Below, piece after piece: positions 43,198 to 50,895 of a DNA stretch of 64,000 nucleotides. Position 1 is the stretch's first letter, and every line of letters begins with the position of its first letter. Source of the stretch: Capnocytophaga sputigena (GTDB taxonomy: Bacteria; Bacteroidota; Bacteroidia; Flavobacteriales; Flavobacteriaceae); assembly GCF_900446695.1 (NCBI RefSeq), contig NZ_UAVP01000003.1, forward strand, positions 620,001 through 684,000, in the 5' to 3' direction. The notes below the pieces were generated by a model, which was not told the DNA's origin, searched no databases, and saw only the letters and a list, made by a program, of their open reading frames with translations. Both the position numbers and the translations under genes were made by a program.

Positions 43198-44586
43198 ATG
43201 GATGAAAAAGCCTTTCTCAACGCTCTCTTTCAGGCGTTTAAACATACCCCTACCCCTTCACAAGAAGTTGCTTTGCAAATGCTCACCAACTATCTTTTTG
43301 ATGCTAATGCCTCGCAAAAAATATTCTTGTTGAAAGGATTTGCAGGTACGGGAAAGACCTCTATCACGCGCTGCCTTATCGCTACACTTCCCCTGATTCA
43401 CCACCAAGCGGTACTTTTAGCACCGACGGGTAGGGCAGCTAAAGTGATGTCGCATTTCGCTAAAAAACAGGCGTTCACTATCCATAAGTACCTTTACTAC
43501 ACCACAACAATGGGCACTGAAATATCCTTCAAACTGCGTGCCAATAAACACTACAATACCTTATTTATAGTAGATGAGGCATCGATGCTCGCCGATATAG
43601 ACGACCTGATGCGCTTTGTCTACTCGGGCAAAAATTGCAAGTTGTTACTTATAGGCGATACTGCCCAGCTACCACCTGTGGGTACTGAGGTGAGTCCGGC
43701 ATTGAGTGTGAGTCATTTAGAATATCAATATAACAAAGAGGTTCTCTCTACTACCCTCACTGAGGTGCTACGACAAAAAAACAAATCGGGGATTTTGCGC
43801 AATGCTACCCGCCTGCGCAAAACGCTTTTCGGACAAGCTAAATCACCCGATTTTCTGTTCAGCCTCAAAAGTCCTGATGTTATCCGGCTCACGGGTAGCG
43901 AGGATATTGCCGATGCTATTAACGAGAGTTATGAACTTTACGGAAGTGAAGAAACCGCTATTATTGTGCGCTCTAACAAGCGTGCTGTAGGGTGGAATGC
44001 CTATATACGCCGCACTATCCTTGATATAGAAGATGAAATAGCGGCAGGCGACCTGCTAATGGTAGTGAAAAACAATTATTTTTGGTGCAAAAACAACCCC
44101 GAAGTGAGTTTTATTGCCAATGGCGATATCATAGAGGTACTCCATATTTATAGTTTTTACGAAGAATACGGTTTTAGATTTGCTGAAGTTTCTGCACAAC
44201 TCATTGATTACCCTAACCAACCGCCTTTTGATACTGTAATTCTCCTCAACACCCTCTACAGCGAAGCGCCTGCCCTTACGCCTGCTGAAAACCAACAACT
44301 CTACGAAGAAGTGCTCGCCGATTATTACGATGAACCTTCATCATACAAAAAACACCAACAACTGAAAGAAAATCCGTACTTCAATGCTTTACAAGTGAAA
44401 TTCTCCTACGCTATTACCTGTCATAAAAGTCAAGGTGGACAATGGGATGTTATTTTCATTGAAAAGCCCTACTTACCTGAAGATTACGTAATTGACGAAA
44501 GTTACTACCGCTGGCTGTATACTGCTCTTACCCGCGCCAAACAACAAGTATATTTGATAGGATTTCCTGATACAGACTTTAATTGA
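43198..44586 (+). CDS. RecD/Pif1-like superfamily 1 helicase
   Basis: About 462 residues from ATG 43198 (MDEKAFLNALF). Motifs: Walker A FLLKGFAGTGKTSITRC (about 47-63), LLAPTGRAAKVMS (motif Ia), Walker B FIVDEASMLADID, LIGDTAQLPPVG (motif III), and the C-terminal UvrD-like motifs AITCHKSQGGQWDVIFIE and YRWLYTALTRAKQQV. This is the short ATP-dependent 5'-3' DNA helicase type annotated as RecD-like in Bacteroidota; RecB and RecC are absent nearby, so it is not part of a RecBCD complex. A role in repair or recombination is likely. Convergent with the Hen1-like gene. Confidence 0.9.
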   Translation: MDEKAFLNALFQAFKHTPTPSQEVALQMLTNYLFDANASQKIFLLKGFAGTGKTSITRCLIATLPLIHHQAVLLAPTGRAAKVMSHFAKKQAFTIHKYLYYTTTMGTEISFKLRANKHYNTLFIVDEASMLADIDDLMRFVYSGKNCKLLLIGDTAQLPPVGTEVSPALSVSHLEYQYNKEVLSTTLTEVLRQKNKSGILRNATRLRKTLFGQAKSPDFLFSLKSPDVIRLTGSEDIADAINESYELYGSEETAIIVRSNKRAVGWNAYIRRTILDIEDEIAAGDLLMVVKNNYFWCKNNPEVSFIANGDIIEVLHIYSFYEEYGFRFAEVSAQLIDYPNQPPFDTVILLNTLYSEAPALTPAENQQLYEEVLADYYDEPSSYKKHQQLKENPYFNALQVKFSYAITCHKSQGGQWDVIFIEKPYLPEDYVIDESYYRWLYTALTRAKQQVYLIGFPDTDFN

Positions 44587-44615
44587 CAATTGATAATTTT
44601 GCATCATAAAGAAAA

Positions 44616-44640
44616 GCCCCCACTTCGCTGAAGTGAGGGC
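44616..44640 (-). terminator. Terminator of the Hen1-like gene
   Basis: Hairpin GCCC(C)CACTTC, loop GCT, GAAGTG(A)GGGC. Read leftward it is followed by TTTTC, so it serves the leftward gene ending at 44675. Confidence 0.7.
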
Positions 44641-44674
44641 AAAATAGTTCTAATACTAAAACTTACATACCTAA

Positions 44675-46009
44675 CTATGAGCCCTTGCTGGCTTTACCTG
44701 TTGCTTGAATAACAGCGGCTTGTGTAGGGCATACACCGTTGATTTTATCACCTATACCTACATAGCGCACTTCGCAATGAGGATAAGGTGCGAGTACCTC
44801 ACTGATGAAAGTGCGAAACTCCACATCATTCCATTCAAAATGGTGGTCGTCGTGGCGGATAGCGTTCTGAGGGTCATCAAAATAATACTTGTTGAATCTG
44901 CTATCGGGGGTGGTGATAATCATTTTGTGAAAAGGGATTTGCAAACATCTTTCTACCAAAGTCTTAGCATCGGCAGGAGTGTTGTGTTCAATCACTTCGG
45001 TAAGGAGGATATTCACCGGTTTTTGGTATGCAAAATCATCTAAACTACGCAGGAACACAAGGTTGTCAGTCTCCATTTTGTAAGAAAGACTTTTGGCATA
45101 ATCGGCTACTGCAGGGTCTATATCGGTTGCAAAATAAGGGTGATTATAACTGTAGTTCTTGCGCATAAAACGGCGGTAGTATTTCAGTTCACCACAGCCT
45201 ATATCCAAAATAGGGAAATCGAAACCAAACTCTTTTACCGCAAACTCCATACGACTGCCGTGAGTATCAGTAAATTGGAACTCAATATCAAGTCCTTTAG
45301 CTTTGAAATACGCCTCGAAAGCAGGTTTTATTTCATTGAGTTGGCGCTCGCTCTTCACGGCGCGCTTGATAAAGAGGTAGAACACAAAATAAGGCACATC
45401 GTCTATATTGGTGAGGATACGCGCGTATTTTTGGGCGAAAAAGTCGTCGATATAAGTATATTCGCCATATTCATTGGTAATATGCGTAATCACAGCTATA
45501 AAGCTGAGCAAGTTGAGCGCCTCAAAAATGGTTTTTCCTTCTATTTTAAGGGCTACATTATTACCGATAAGAGGGGTGATTTGGCAATTTTTGAAATAAC
45601 GTTCCATTAAAAAACGTCCGCCACTGTACCAAGAAGAATTGATATAGAGGTTTTTAACCTCAATAGTACACGGCTGGTTATCCACCTCACTGCGTTTTTT
45701 GCCCAACCATTTGATTTCCTGCTCGAAATAAGATTCTTTTTCCTGCAATTGGTCTTTGAAAAATTCGTTGCAACAATGCAAGATTACCAAAGGCGAACAA
45801 TAGCTTTGGAAATCAATTTGGTTGCTCTCTTCAGGTAGATAACTGTAACGAGTATCTTGAAAAACTACATCGTACTGATGCGCATTTACCGCATTACCTA
45901 TGAGTTGCCCATTGCGAAGGGATTTGGCATAGATACCAAAATCGGTGTTAGGGTTTTTATTGAGAACATCCAATAAGTGAGGATTGTTGGAACGTATTTG
46001 TATAATCAT
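44675..46009 (-). CDS. hen1: Hen1-type RNA 3'-terminal ribose 2'-O-methyltransferase, solitary
   Basis: 444 residues in two parts. The N-terminal half (about 1-250) has the bacterial Hen1 look (LLDVLNKNPNT near the start, SGGRFLMERYFKNCQIT at 129-145). The C-terminal half is a SAM methyltransferase: ILDIGCGELKYY (267-278), ATDIDP (294-299), then the metal site EVIEH (E338, E341, H342) and RHDDHHFEW (385-393, H390 as fourth ligand), the signature of Hen1 enzymes. Bacterial Hen1 marks repaired RNA 3' ends and normally works with the Pnkp repair ligase encoded beside it. No Pnkp is in this window. It shares a divergent promoter with the 2TM/folA genes. Confidence 0.82.
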   Translation of the reverse strand: MIIQIRSNNPHLLDVLNKNPNTDFGIYAKSLRNGQLIGNAVNAHQYDVVFQDTRYSYLPEESNQIDFQSYCSPLVILHCCNEFFKDQLQEKESYFEQEIKWLGKKRSEVDNQPCTIEVKNLYINSSWYSGGRFLMERYFKNCQITPLIGNNVALKIEGKTIFEALNLLSFIAVITHITNEYGEYTYIDDFFAQKYARILTNIDDVPYFVFYLFIKRAVKSERQLNEIKPAFEAYFKAKGLDIEFQFTDTHGSRMEFAVKEFGFDFPILDIGCGELKYYRRFMRKNYSYNHPYFATDIDPAVADYAKSLSYKMETDNLVFLRSLDDFAYQKPVNILLTEVIEHNTPADAKTLVERCLQIPFHKMIITTPDSRFNKYYFDDPQNAIRHDDHHFEWNDVEFRTFISEVLAPYPHCEVRYVGIGDKINGVCPTQAAVIQATGKASKGS

Positions 46010-46035
46010 AATCTACCAATTTACTAATGAAAGCA

Positions 46036-46067
46036 CAAAAGTAAGAACAAATTGGCTAATTCACAAA
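46036..46067 (-). promoter_or_regulatory. Promoter of the Hen1-like gene
   Basis: TACTTTTG read leftward at 46043-46036 and TTTG at 46067-46064, spacer 20. It overlaps the rightward promoter at 46052-46082. Confidence 0.7.
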
Positions 46068-46082
46068 TTATTCTTACTTTTG
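46052..46082 (+). promoter_or_regulatory. Promoter of the 2TM/folA operon
   Basis: TTG at 46052-46054, spacer 20, TACTTTTG at 46075-46082. The two divergent -7 regions form an 11-bp inverted repeat (46037-46047 and 46071-46081). Confidence 0.7.
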
Positions 46083-46097
46083 CACCTGAATATTAAA

Positions 46098-46538
46098 ATG
46101 ATAAATAAAATGGCAGACACTCAACAACTCACTCCCGAACAATACGAACTCTTCAAAAACGCTGAAAAACGCCTTAAACAAAAGAGACTTTTGTACATTC
46201 ACTTCTTTGTAATGGTTTTAGGCTGTATATTTTTTGCTGTTGCCAATAAAGTATTAGGTTATGGGGTAGACTATAACTGGTATATTTGGGCAAGCCTTAT
46301 TTGGCTTTTCTTCTGGCTATGGCACGCAATGAACGTGTTCATTTTCAATCGATTTTTAGGTAAACAATGGCAAGAAAAACAACGCGAACGACTCATTGCT
46401 GCCCAACAGAAAAAACTCATTAAAATGGAAGCTGCTGTGGAAAAAGAATTCGCCACACAAAAAGAACAAGCACAACGCGAATTATCAGTTGAACAAACTG
46501 CACAAAGTTCTACTTCCAACACAAATCCTACAGTGTAA
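46098..46538 (+). CDS. 2TM domain protein
   Basis: About 146 residues from ATG 46098 (MINKMADTQQ); ATG 46110 is equally possible. A frame reaching back to 45984 would cross both promoters and is rejected. Two membrane helices (LLYIHFFVMVLGCIFFAV and YIWASLIWLFFWLWHAMNVF) are separated by a short loop, followed by a charged coiled tail (KQWQEKQRERLIAAQQKK). This is the 2TM domain found in Bacteroidota, also attached to LytTR regulators, but here it stands alone. It precedes folA by five bases and is surely co-transcribed. Function unknown. Confidence 0.85.
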   Translation: MINKMADTQQLTPEQYELFKNAEKRLKQKRLLYIHFFVMVLGCIFFAVANKVLGYGVDYNWYIWASLIWLFFWLWHAMNVFIFNRFLGKQWQEKQRERLIAAQQKKLIKMEAAVEKEFATQKEQAQRELSVEQTAQSSTSNTNPTV

Positions 46539-46543
46539 ATTCT

Positions 46544-47032
46544 ATGATTACTCTTATAGCTGCCGCCGATGAGCACAATGCTTTAGGTAAAGGAAGCGAT
46601 TTGCTTTGGCATTTGCCTGAAGATTTCAAACATTTCAAACGCCTCACTACAGGGCATTGTATTATTATGGGGCGGAAGACGTTTGAGACTTTTCCTAAAC
46701 CTTTGCCTAATCGCACCCATATAGTGATTACACGTCAAAAAGACTATATAAAAGAAGGCATCATAGTAGTAAAATCCTTAGAGGAAGCTATTGAAAAAGC
46801 ACTTGCCATAGACCCCAACCCTTATGTGATAGGAGGTGGTGAAATCTACGCTCAAGCATTGCCTCTTGCCGATGTGATAGAGTTCACACGTGTGCACCAC
46901 ACTTTCCCAGAAGCTGATGTGTTTTTCCCTGAATTTAACACTGAAGAATGGGAGTTAGTAAGCTCTGAACCTTTTGAAAAAGATGAGCGTCATGCTTATA
47001 GGTTTGTTTTTGAGAAATACTTAAAAAGGTAA
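46544..47032 (+). CDS. folA: Dihydrofolate reductase
   Basis: 162 residues, standard length. Visible DHFR features are ITLIAAADEHNALGKGSDLLWHLPEDFKHFK (cofactor and substrate site with the catalytic aspartate/glutamate region in LPEDF), GRKTFETFPKPLPNRTHIVITR and VIGGGEIYAQALPLAD (NADPH binding). It reduces dihydrofolate to tetrahydrofolate for thymidylate and purine synthesis. thyA is not adjacent. It is co-transcribed with the 2TM gene and ends at a strong terminator. Confidence 0.96.
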   Translation: MITLIAAADEHNALGKGSDLLWHLPEDFKHFKRLTTGHCIIMGRKTFETFPKPLPNRTHIVITRQKDYIKEGIIVVKSLEEAIEKALAIDPNPYVIGGGEIYAQALPLADVIEFTRVHHTFPEADVFFPEFNTEEWELVSSEPFEKDERHAYRFVFEKYLKR

Positions 47033-47047
47033 GAGATAAGAAAAATA

Positions 47048-47077
47048 AAAAAGGCTGTCTAAATAGACAGCTTTTTT
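47048..47077 (+). terminator. Terminator of folA
   Basis: Stem GCTGTCTA (47054-47061), loop AA, TAGACAGC (47064-47071), then six T. A-rich upstream, so it may also work leftward. Confidence 0.85.
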
Positions 47078-47097
47078 AATATTATAAAGGTTTTGTT

Positions 47098-47128
47098 TTG
47101 TAGGGGCATTTGCAAAACGCCCCTACAA
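47098..47128. repeat. Palindrome after the TonB receptor gene
   Basis: Perfect 10-bp arms TTGTAGGGGC (47098-47107) and GCCCCTACAA (47119-47128) with an 11-base loop. It lies six bases from the receptor stop at 47134. Without a T run it is more like a dispersed palindromic repeat than a classic terminator. Confidence 0.7.
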
Positions 47129-47133
47129 TGTAA

Positions 47134-49299
47134 CTAAAAACTGAGTGTTACTCCTGCTAAGTAATTCGCTTCGGCAGCGGGAATATATACCATTCCGTAG
47201 CCATTATCGCCATAAGGAGTGTATTTGGTGTTGAAAATGTTATTCCCCATTACCGAAAACAACACTGATTTGAAAGTGCTTTTAGGCTTCCACTCGTATT
47301 GCAAACTGAGGTTATTCACAAAATAAGCATCAAGTTTTGCTTGATCACGTTCGGTGTTATCTACATATTGTGCACCCACATATTTAGAAATCAGCCCTAT
47401 CTGAAAACCATCAATAGGCATAAAAGTAATGGTATTACCAAGCACTACATCGGGAGAATAGGAAATGCGGGTGTCGCCCCAACTAATAGTGCGAGTGGCT
47501 ACATCAGCATCTTGACTTTTATAATCTTTGTTTAGATTTTTACTAAAAGCTAAATTGGGTGACCAGAACCAACGCTCTGAGAGTTGTACCATTGCATCGG
47601 CTTCAACTCCTGCACGATAGCTCTTACCCACATTCTCACGGATAGGATAACCAGTGCTGTTGAGTTTCCCTGAAAGCACTAATTGGTCTTGATAAGCCAT
47701 ATAATAACCATTGAGATTCAAACGCACTTTGGGGGTGGTGAGTCGCCAACCGAGTTCGATATCGTTGAGTTTCTCGGCGATAGGTTTTTTAGCATTAGGA
47801 TCGTCCTGCAAAGCTTCGTAATAACTTTTGTAATCGGAGCGGTTAGGCTCTTTAGTAGCACGTGCATAAGAAACATAAAGGTCGTTGTGTTCATTCAAAA
47901 AGAAGGTAAGACCTGCTTTAGGATTGAAGCTGTTAAGACTTTCATCTACCTTGTATTTATTAGCCTTATAACCTACGTGACGGAATTGCAAATCGGCAAA
48001 TAAGCTCCATTTAGGGGCAAATTGCCAAGTAAGTTTCCCGTAACCTGCGGCTTCTTCTTTGGTGTTGAGTCCTTCGTAACTATAGCGATTGCCATATACA
48101 AAAGGCGCTTTTTCTGCCCATAGCAAATCTTTGTAGTGAGCACCTTCATAACGATTGAGCAATCCTCCAAAGAGCAGTTGCATGCCGTCTTTCTGATAGT
48201 TTGCCGAAAAAGTAGTACCCCAGAAATCGTTGTTCAATCCTTGTTGGTGAATGATGTATGCTTTTTGCTCCTTGCCTGCTCCATCGAGTACTTTAGGCAA
48301 GCCTACCTTAGAATATTTTTTCTTCTCATAGTTCTCCCAATATCCTTTACCTTTGGTGTAGTGAAATGAGAGTTGCGTATGCCACGCAGTACTCCACTGT
48401 TGTGTCCAGTGCAATTGAGCATGGTCTTGCTGATAGTTATCAGTTTCGTTGTCGTAGAAACGTTTGTTACCAGCGGCATCTTTATAAGCTCCCGCAGGAT
48501 TGTAACGGCGATTGCTATTCAAAGTTTCTTTATCCACTCCTAAATAAGTGAGATATACACTTTGTTTGCCACCAAATACCAATCCTTTGATGAGCGTACC
48601 TCCGTGACTATAAGCACCTTGCAAGAAGTAGGATTTAAGATCGGAGGAAGCGCGGTCGCGATACCCATCACTTTTGATTACAGAAAAGCGTCCGCTAAGC
48701 TCAAAACGGTCATTGAGTTTTCCAGTGGAAAGTTTAAGGCTGTGTTTGTGAGTATTATAACTGCCATAGAAGTTGGCGAGTTCCCCTGATGCGTGCTCTT
48801 GTACGGCATCGGTGAGGACGTTAAGGCTTGCGCCGAAAGCTCCTGCCCCATTAGAAGATGTGCCTACCCCGCGTTGCAATTGTATGCTTTCGGCAGAAGA
48901 AGCAAAATCGGAGAGATTATACCAAAATACCCCTTGCGATTCGGAGTCGTTGAGCGGTATGCCGTTGATAGTTACATTGGTGCGGTACAGGTCGCTCCCA
49001 CGTACAAACATATTGCTACTGCCAAAGCCCGAACCATCTTCGGAATAGCTCACCACATTAGGCAACTGACCTAACAATAAAGGCAACTGCTGACCGAAAT
49101 TTTTGGTCTTAATTTCCTCCTTAGAGAGATTAGAAAAGGTTACGGGAAGTTTTTTGGTAGCCCTCACCGACGATACTAATACTTCGTCAAGCTGAATGGG
49201 CTTAGCTGGAGAGATAACAGAATCTAATGGAGATTCCGCTTGTTGTGCTATTGCTGAGGTAGAGATGGCAATAGCTGCGTACAAAAGTACATTTTTCAT
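47134..49299 (-). CDS. TonB-dependent receptor under TPP riboswitch control, probable thiamine-compound importer
   Basis: 721 residues: signal peptide (to about 19, AIAQQ), no carboxypeptidase-like domain, TonB box region (LDEVLVSSVRAT), plug domain (about 55-165, with NVVSYSEDGSGFGSSNMFVRGSD and LQRGVGTSSNGAGAFGASLNV) and a barrel ending LAGVTLSF. This is a vitamin or metal-complex type receptor, not SusC. The leader carries a TPP riboswitch and terminator, so the gene is expected to be shut off when thiamine pyrophosphate is ample. That makes thiamine or a precursor the likely ligand. No inner membrane permease gene is next to it. Confidence 0.92.
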   Translation of the reverse strand: MKNVLLYAAIAISTSAIAQQAESPLDSVISPAKPIQLDEVLVSSVRATKKLPVTFSNLSKEEIKTKNFGQQLPLLLGQLPNVVSYSEDGSGFGSSNMFVRGSDLYRTNVTINGIPLNDSESQGVFWYNLSDFASSAESIQLQRGVGTSSNGAGAFGASLNVLTDAVQEHASGELANFYGSYNTHKHSLKLSTGKLNDRFELSGRFSVIKSDGYRDRASSDLKSYFLQGAYSHGGTLIKGLVFGGKQSVYLTYLGVDKETLNSNRRYNPAGAYKDAAGNKRFYDNETDNYQQDHAQLHWTQQWSTAWHTQLSFHYTKGKGYWENYEKKKYSKVGLPKVLDGAGKEQKAYIIHQQGLNNDFWGTTFSANYQKDGMQLLFGGLLNRYEGAHYKDLLWAEKAPFVYGNRYSYEGLNTKEEAAGYGKLTWQFAPKWSLFADLQFRHVGYKANKYKVDESLNSFNPKAGLTFFLNEHNDLYVSYARATKEPNRSDYKSYYEALQDDPNAKKPIAEKLNDIELGWRLTTPKVRLNLNGYYMAYQDQLVLSGKLNSTGYPIRENVGKSYRAGVEADAMVQLSERWFWSPNLAFSKNLNKDYKSQDADVATRTISWGDTRISYSPDVVLGNTITFMPIDGFQIGLISKYVGAQYVDNTERDQAKLDAYFVNNLSLQYEWKPKSTFKSVLFSVMGNNIFNTKYTPYGDNGYGMVYIPAAEANYLAGVTLSF

Positions 49300-49364
49300 T
49301 AAAAAATAAGGTTTTTTAACAAATAAAAGAGGTGATTATTTGGTGTGTTAATAAAATAAAAAAA

Positions 49365-49397
49365 GCCTGTTTATGCTACCCAAAAGCAAAAACAAGC
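49365..49397 (-). terminator. Riboswitch expression-platform terminator
   Basis: Read leftward, GCTTGTTT (49397-49390) pairs with AAACAGGC (49372-49365, with wobble pairing) and is followed by TTTTTTTATTTT. It is placed between the TPP aptamer and the receptor ATG, as in terminator-type riboswitches. Confidence 0.75.
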
Positions 49398-49410
49398 TCC
49401 ATTCGCTTAG

Positions 49411-49486
49411 TTTCATTCCTTGTACGGGATTATCCGTTCAAGTTCAATGGGTATGATCTCAGCCTATTACAGCACCCCTTATGAGA
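49411..49486 (-). promoter_or_regulatory. TPP riboswitch aptamer (THI element)
   Basis: Read leftward the conserved THI-box core appears in order: AAGGGGTGCTG, GGCTGAGATCATACCC, TGAACTTGAACGGATAATCC and GTACAAGGAATGA, closed by a short terminal stem (TCAT with ATGA). CTGAGA and GGATAAT are the conserved TPP-contacting segments. It lies in the leader of the TonB receptor gene. Confidence 0.93.
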
Positions 49487-49492
49487 CGGCGG

Positions 49493-49522
49493 CAAAAGTA
49501 CAAAATAATTCCGAAATACAAA
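49493..49522 (-). promoter_or_regulatory. Promoter of the TPP riboswitch and receptor
   Basis: TACTTTTG read leftward at 49500-49493 and TTTG at 49522-49519, spacer 18. The transcript would start just before the aptamer. Confidence 0.7.
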
Positions 49523-49533
49523 ATACAAATGAC

Positions 49534-49566
49534 AAAAAATTGCCAAGCATTAATAATACTTGGCAA
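49534..49566 (-). terminator. Terminator of the beta-barrel protein gene
   Basis: Stem TTGCCAAG (49540-49547) with CTTGGCAA (49559-49566); leftward it continues into a six-T run at 49539-49534. Confidence 0.8.
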
Positions 49567-49655
49567 AATCTTTAAGAAGAAAGCTATTATATGTTTATAT
49601 AAGGTGTTACAACAAAAGATTATTGATTTGAAAAACACATAATAGCTTTCTCATA

Positions 49656-50303
49656 TTAGAATTTATAACCCACCCCAATTTGGATAACGCGATTTTTTAA
49701 AGGGGAATCATTATTATTAGACAGGTTAGTTAAACCATAGGTAAAGTTAGCGTCGAAGAACAAGCCCATATCCAAATTGTATTCAGCACCTATTCCTATG
49801 CCAAAATCAAATCGTTTATCAGGATCAACAGATTCTGTTTTATCGCTTGTTTTAGCTTTCATATTAGCTAAATATCCAAAATTAAGACCTACTTTTGGGC
49901 GAAATCCTGCAAAGTCATATTTCAACCAGATAGGTACGTTCAGTTGGTTAAGAATAGTAGTAGTGTCGTCAACATTTACCTTTCCTGATATAGTTCCCAA
50001 CGGACTTTTAGTAGTAGTTTCTATTGATTTTAATTTTGCTCCTTGAGATGAATAGGAAATACCTGCTTCGAGGAAAAGTTTATCATTAAAGCCATATTCA
50101 GCAAAAGCTCCAAAGTGGAAACCAGTTCTAAAACCATATTCTGTTTTAACAGTAGTTGTAGTACCCAAAACTGTTGTTATTACTTCATCAGAAGGAAGTG
50201 TAGCAAAATTGACACCTGCTCTAGCACCCAATTTAATTTCTTGAGCATTAGCAGTACAAATCGTTGCAATAGCAACGGCGATAGTTGTAATAATTCTTCT
50301 CAT
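49656..50303 (-). CDS. Outer membrane beta-barrel (porin family) protein
   Basis: 215 residues with a signal peptide (AVAIATICTANAQE). Alternating hydrophobic strands and a start IKLGARAGVNFATLP plus a C-terminal VIQIGVGYKF (terminal F) are typical of the PorT/OmpX-like eight-strand barrels common in Bacteroidota. Function unknown; such proteins serve as structural or secretion-related barrels. It stands alone with its own terminator. A 13-bp inverted repeat (49578-49590 and 49639-49651) lies just after the stop. Confidence 0.85.
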   Translation of the reverse strand: MRRIITTIAVAIATICTANAQEIKLGARAGVNFATLPSDEVITTVLGTTTTVKTEYGFRTGFHFGAFAEYGFNDKLFLEAGISYSSQGAKLKSIETTTKSPLGTISGKVNVDDTTTILNQLNVPIWLKYDFAGFRPKVGLNFGYLANMKAKTSDKTESVDPDKRFDFGIGIGAEYNLDMGLFFDANFTYGLTNLSNNNDSPLKNRVIQIGVGYKF

Positions 50304-50499
50304 TTTTAATAATGGTTTAAAATTAGTTAGAAAAACACCTTATATATTTTTTTGATATTTGTATACTGAATGTAATATTAATTTTAGCGCATAATTACAA
50401 TAAATATTGATACTATGCAAATATTTTAACTTTTATTTTTAAAGTAGAAATGTAAATATTTTGAAAATCAGATAAATAATAAATTTATAAAAGTAAAAA
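50304..50499. other. AT-rich upstream region of the beta-barrel gene
   Basis: Very AT-rich sequence with no gene and no clean TAnnTTTG box. It probably holds the promoter of the leftward beta-barrel gene. Confidence 0.4.
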
Positions 50500-50545
50500 T
50501 TTGCCAAAGATGTGAGCCACACGGGCTGTTTACATCTTTGGCAAA
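50500..50545 (-). terminator. Terminator of the rpoC operon, related to the GTGCGAGCCGCAC repeat
   Basis: Perfect 14-bp stem (TTTGCCAAAGATGT at 50500-50513 and complement at 50532-50545). Leftward it is followed by TTTTTAC. The loop region GTGAGCCACACGGGCTG resembles the 19-mer repeat at 10474, which is also flanked by CTTTGGCAAAG words. Confidence 0.85.
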
Positions 50546-50580
50546 ATATTATTAACTGTTAGTTGTTAACTATTAGCTGA

Positions 50581-50892
50581 TTAGGCTTGTCCGGTTACAC
50601 CAAACAGAGGTATGGCGTGACGGTCGTCGCTATTAGAGATTGTTCCATTAGCTTGTTCAAACTTTTGGATATTATCATCTAAAGCAAATAGCAATCGTTT
50701 GGCGTGCTCGGGGGTAAGAATAATGCGACTGCGCACTTTTCCTTTGGGCATCCCTGGCATTACACTCACGAAATCTACTACAAACTCGGTAGATGAGTGG
50801 TTGATAATCGCTAAATTAGAGTACACTCCTTTAGCAATCTTATCGTCGAGCTCAATGCTCAACTGTCCTTCTTTTTCTTCTACTTCGTTCAT
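50581..50892 (-). CDS. DUF3467 protein
   Basis: 103 residues, small and soluble. Conserved body YSNLAIINHSSTEFVVDF, VMPGMPKGKVRSRIILTPEH and AKRLLFALDDNIQKFE matches DUF3467. In Bacteroidota this gene commonly follows rpoC, as here with a three-base gap, so it is read on the RNA polymerase transcript. Function unknown; a link to transcription is only suggested by the constant neighbourhood. Confidence 0.9.
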   Translation of the reverse strand: MNEVEEKEGQLSIELDDKIAKGVYSNLAIINHSSTEFVVDFVSVMPGMPKGKVRSRIILTPEHAKRLLFALDDNIQKFEQANGTISNSDDRHAIPLFGVTGQA

Positions 50893-50895
50893 TGT

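Noticed and set aside
45984-46097. Long N-terminal extension of the 2TM protein
   Set aside because: It would cover both divergent promoters and the hen1 start; its sequence is unlike a 2TM protein.
47098-47128. Classic intrinsic terminator
   Set aside because: No T run follows on either strand, so it is listed as a palindromic repeat only.
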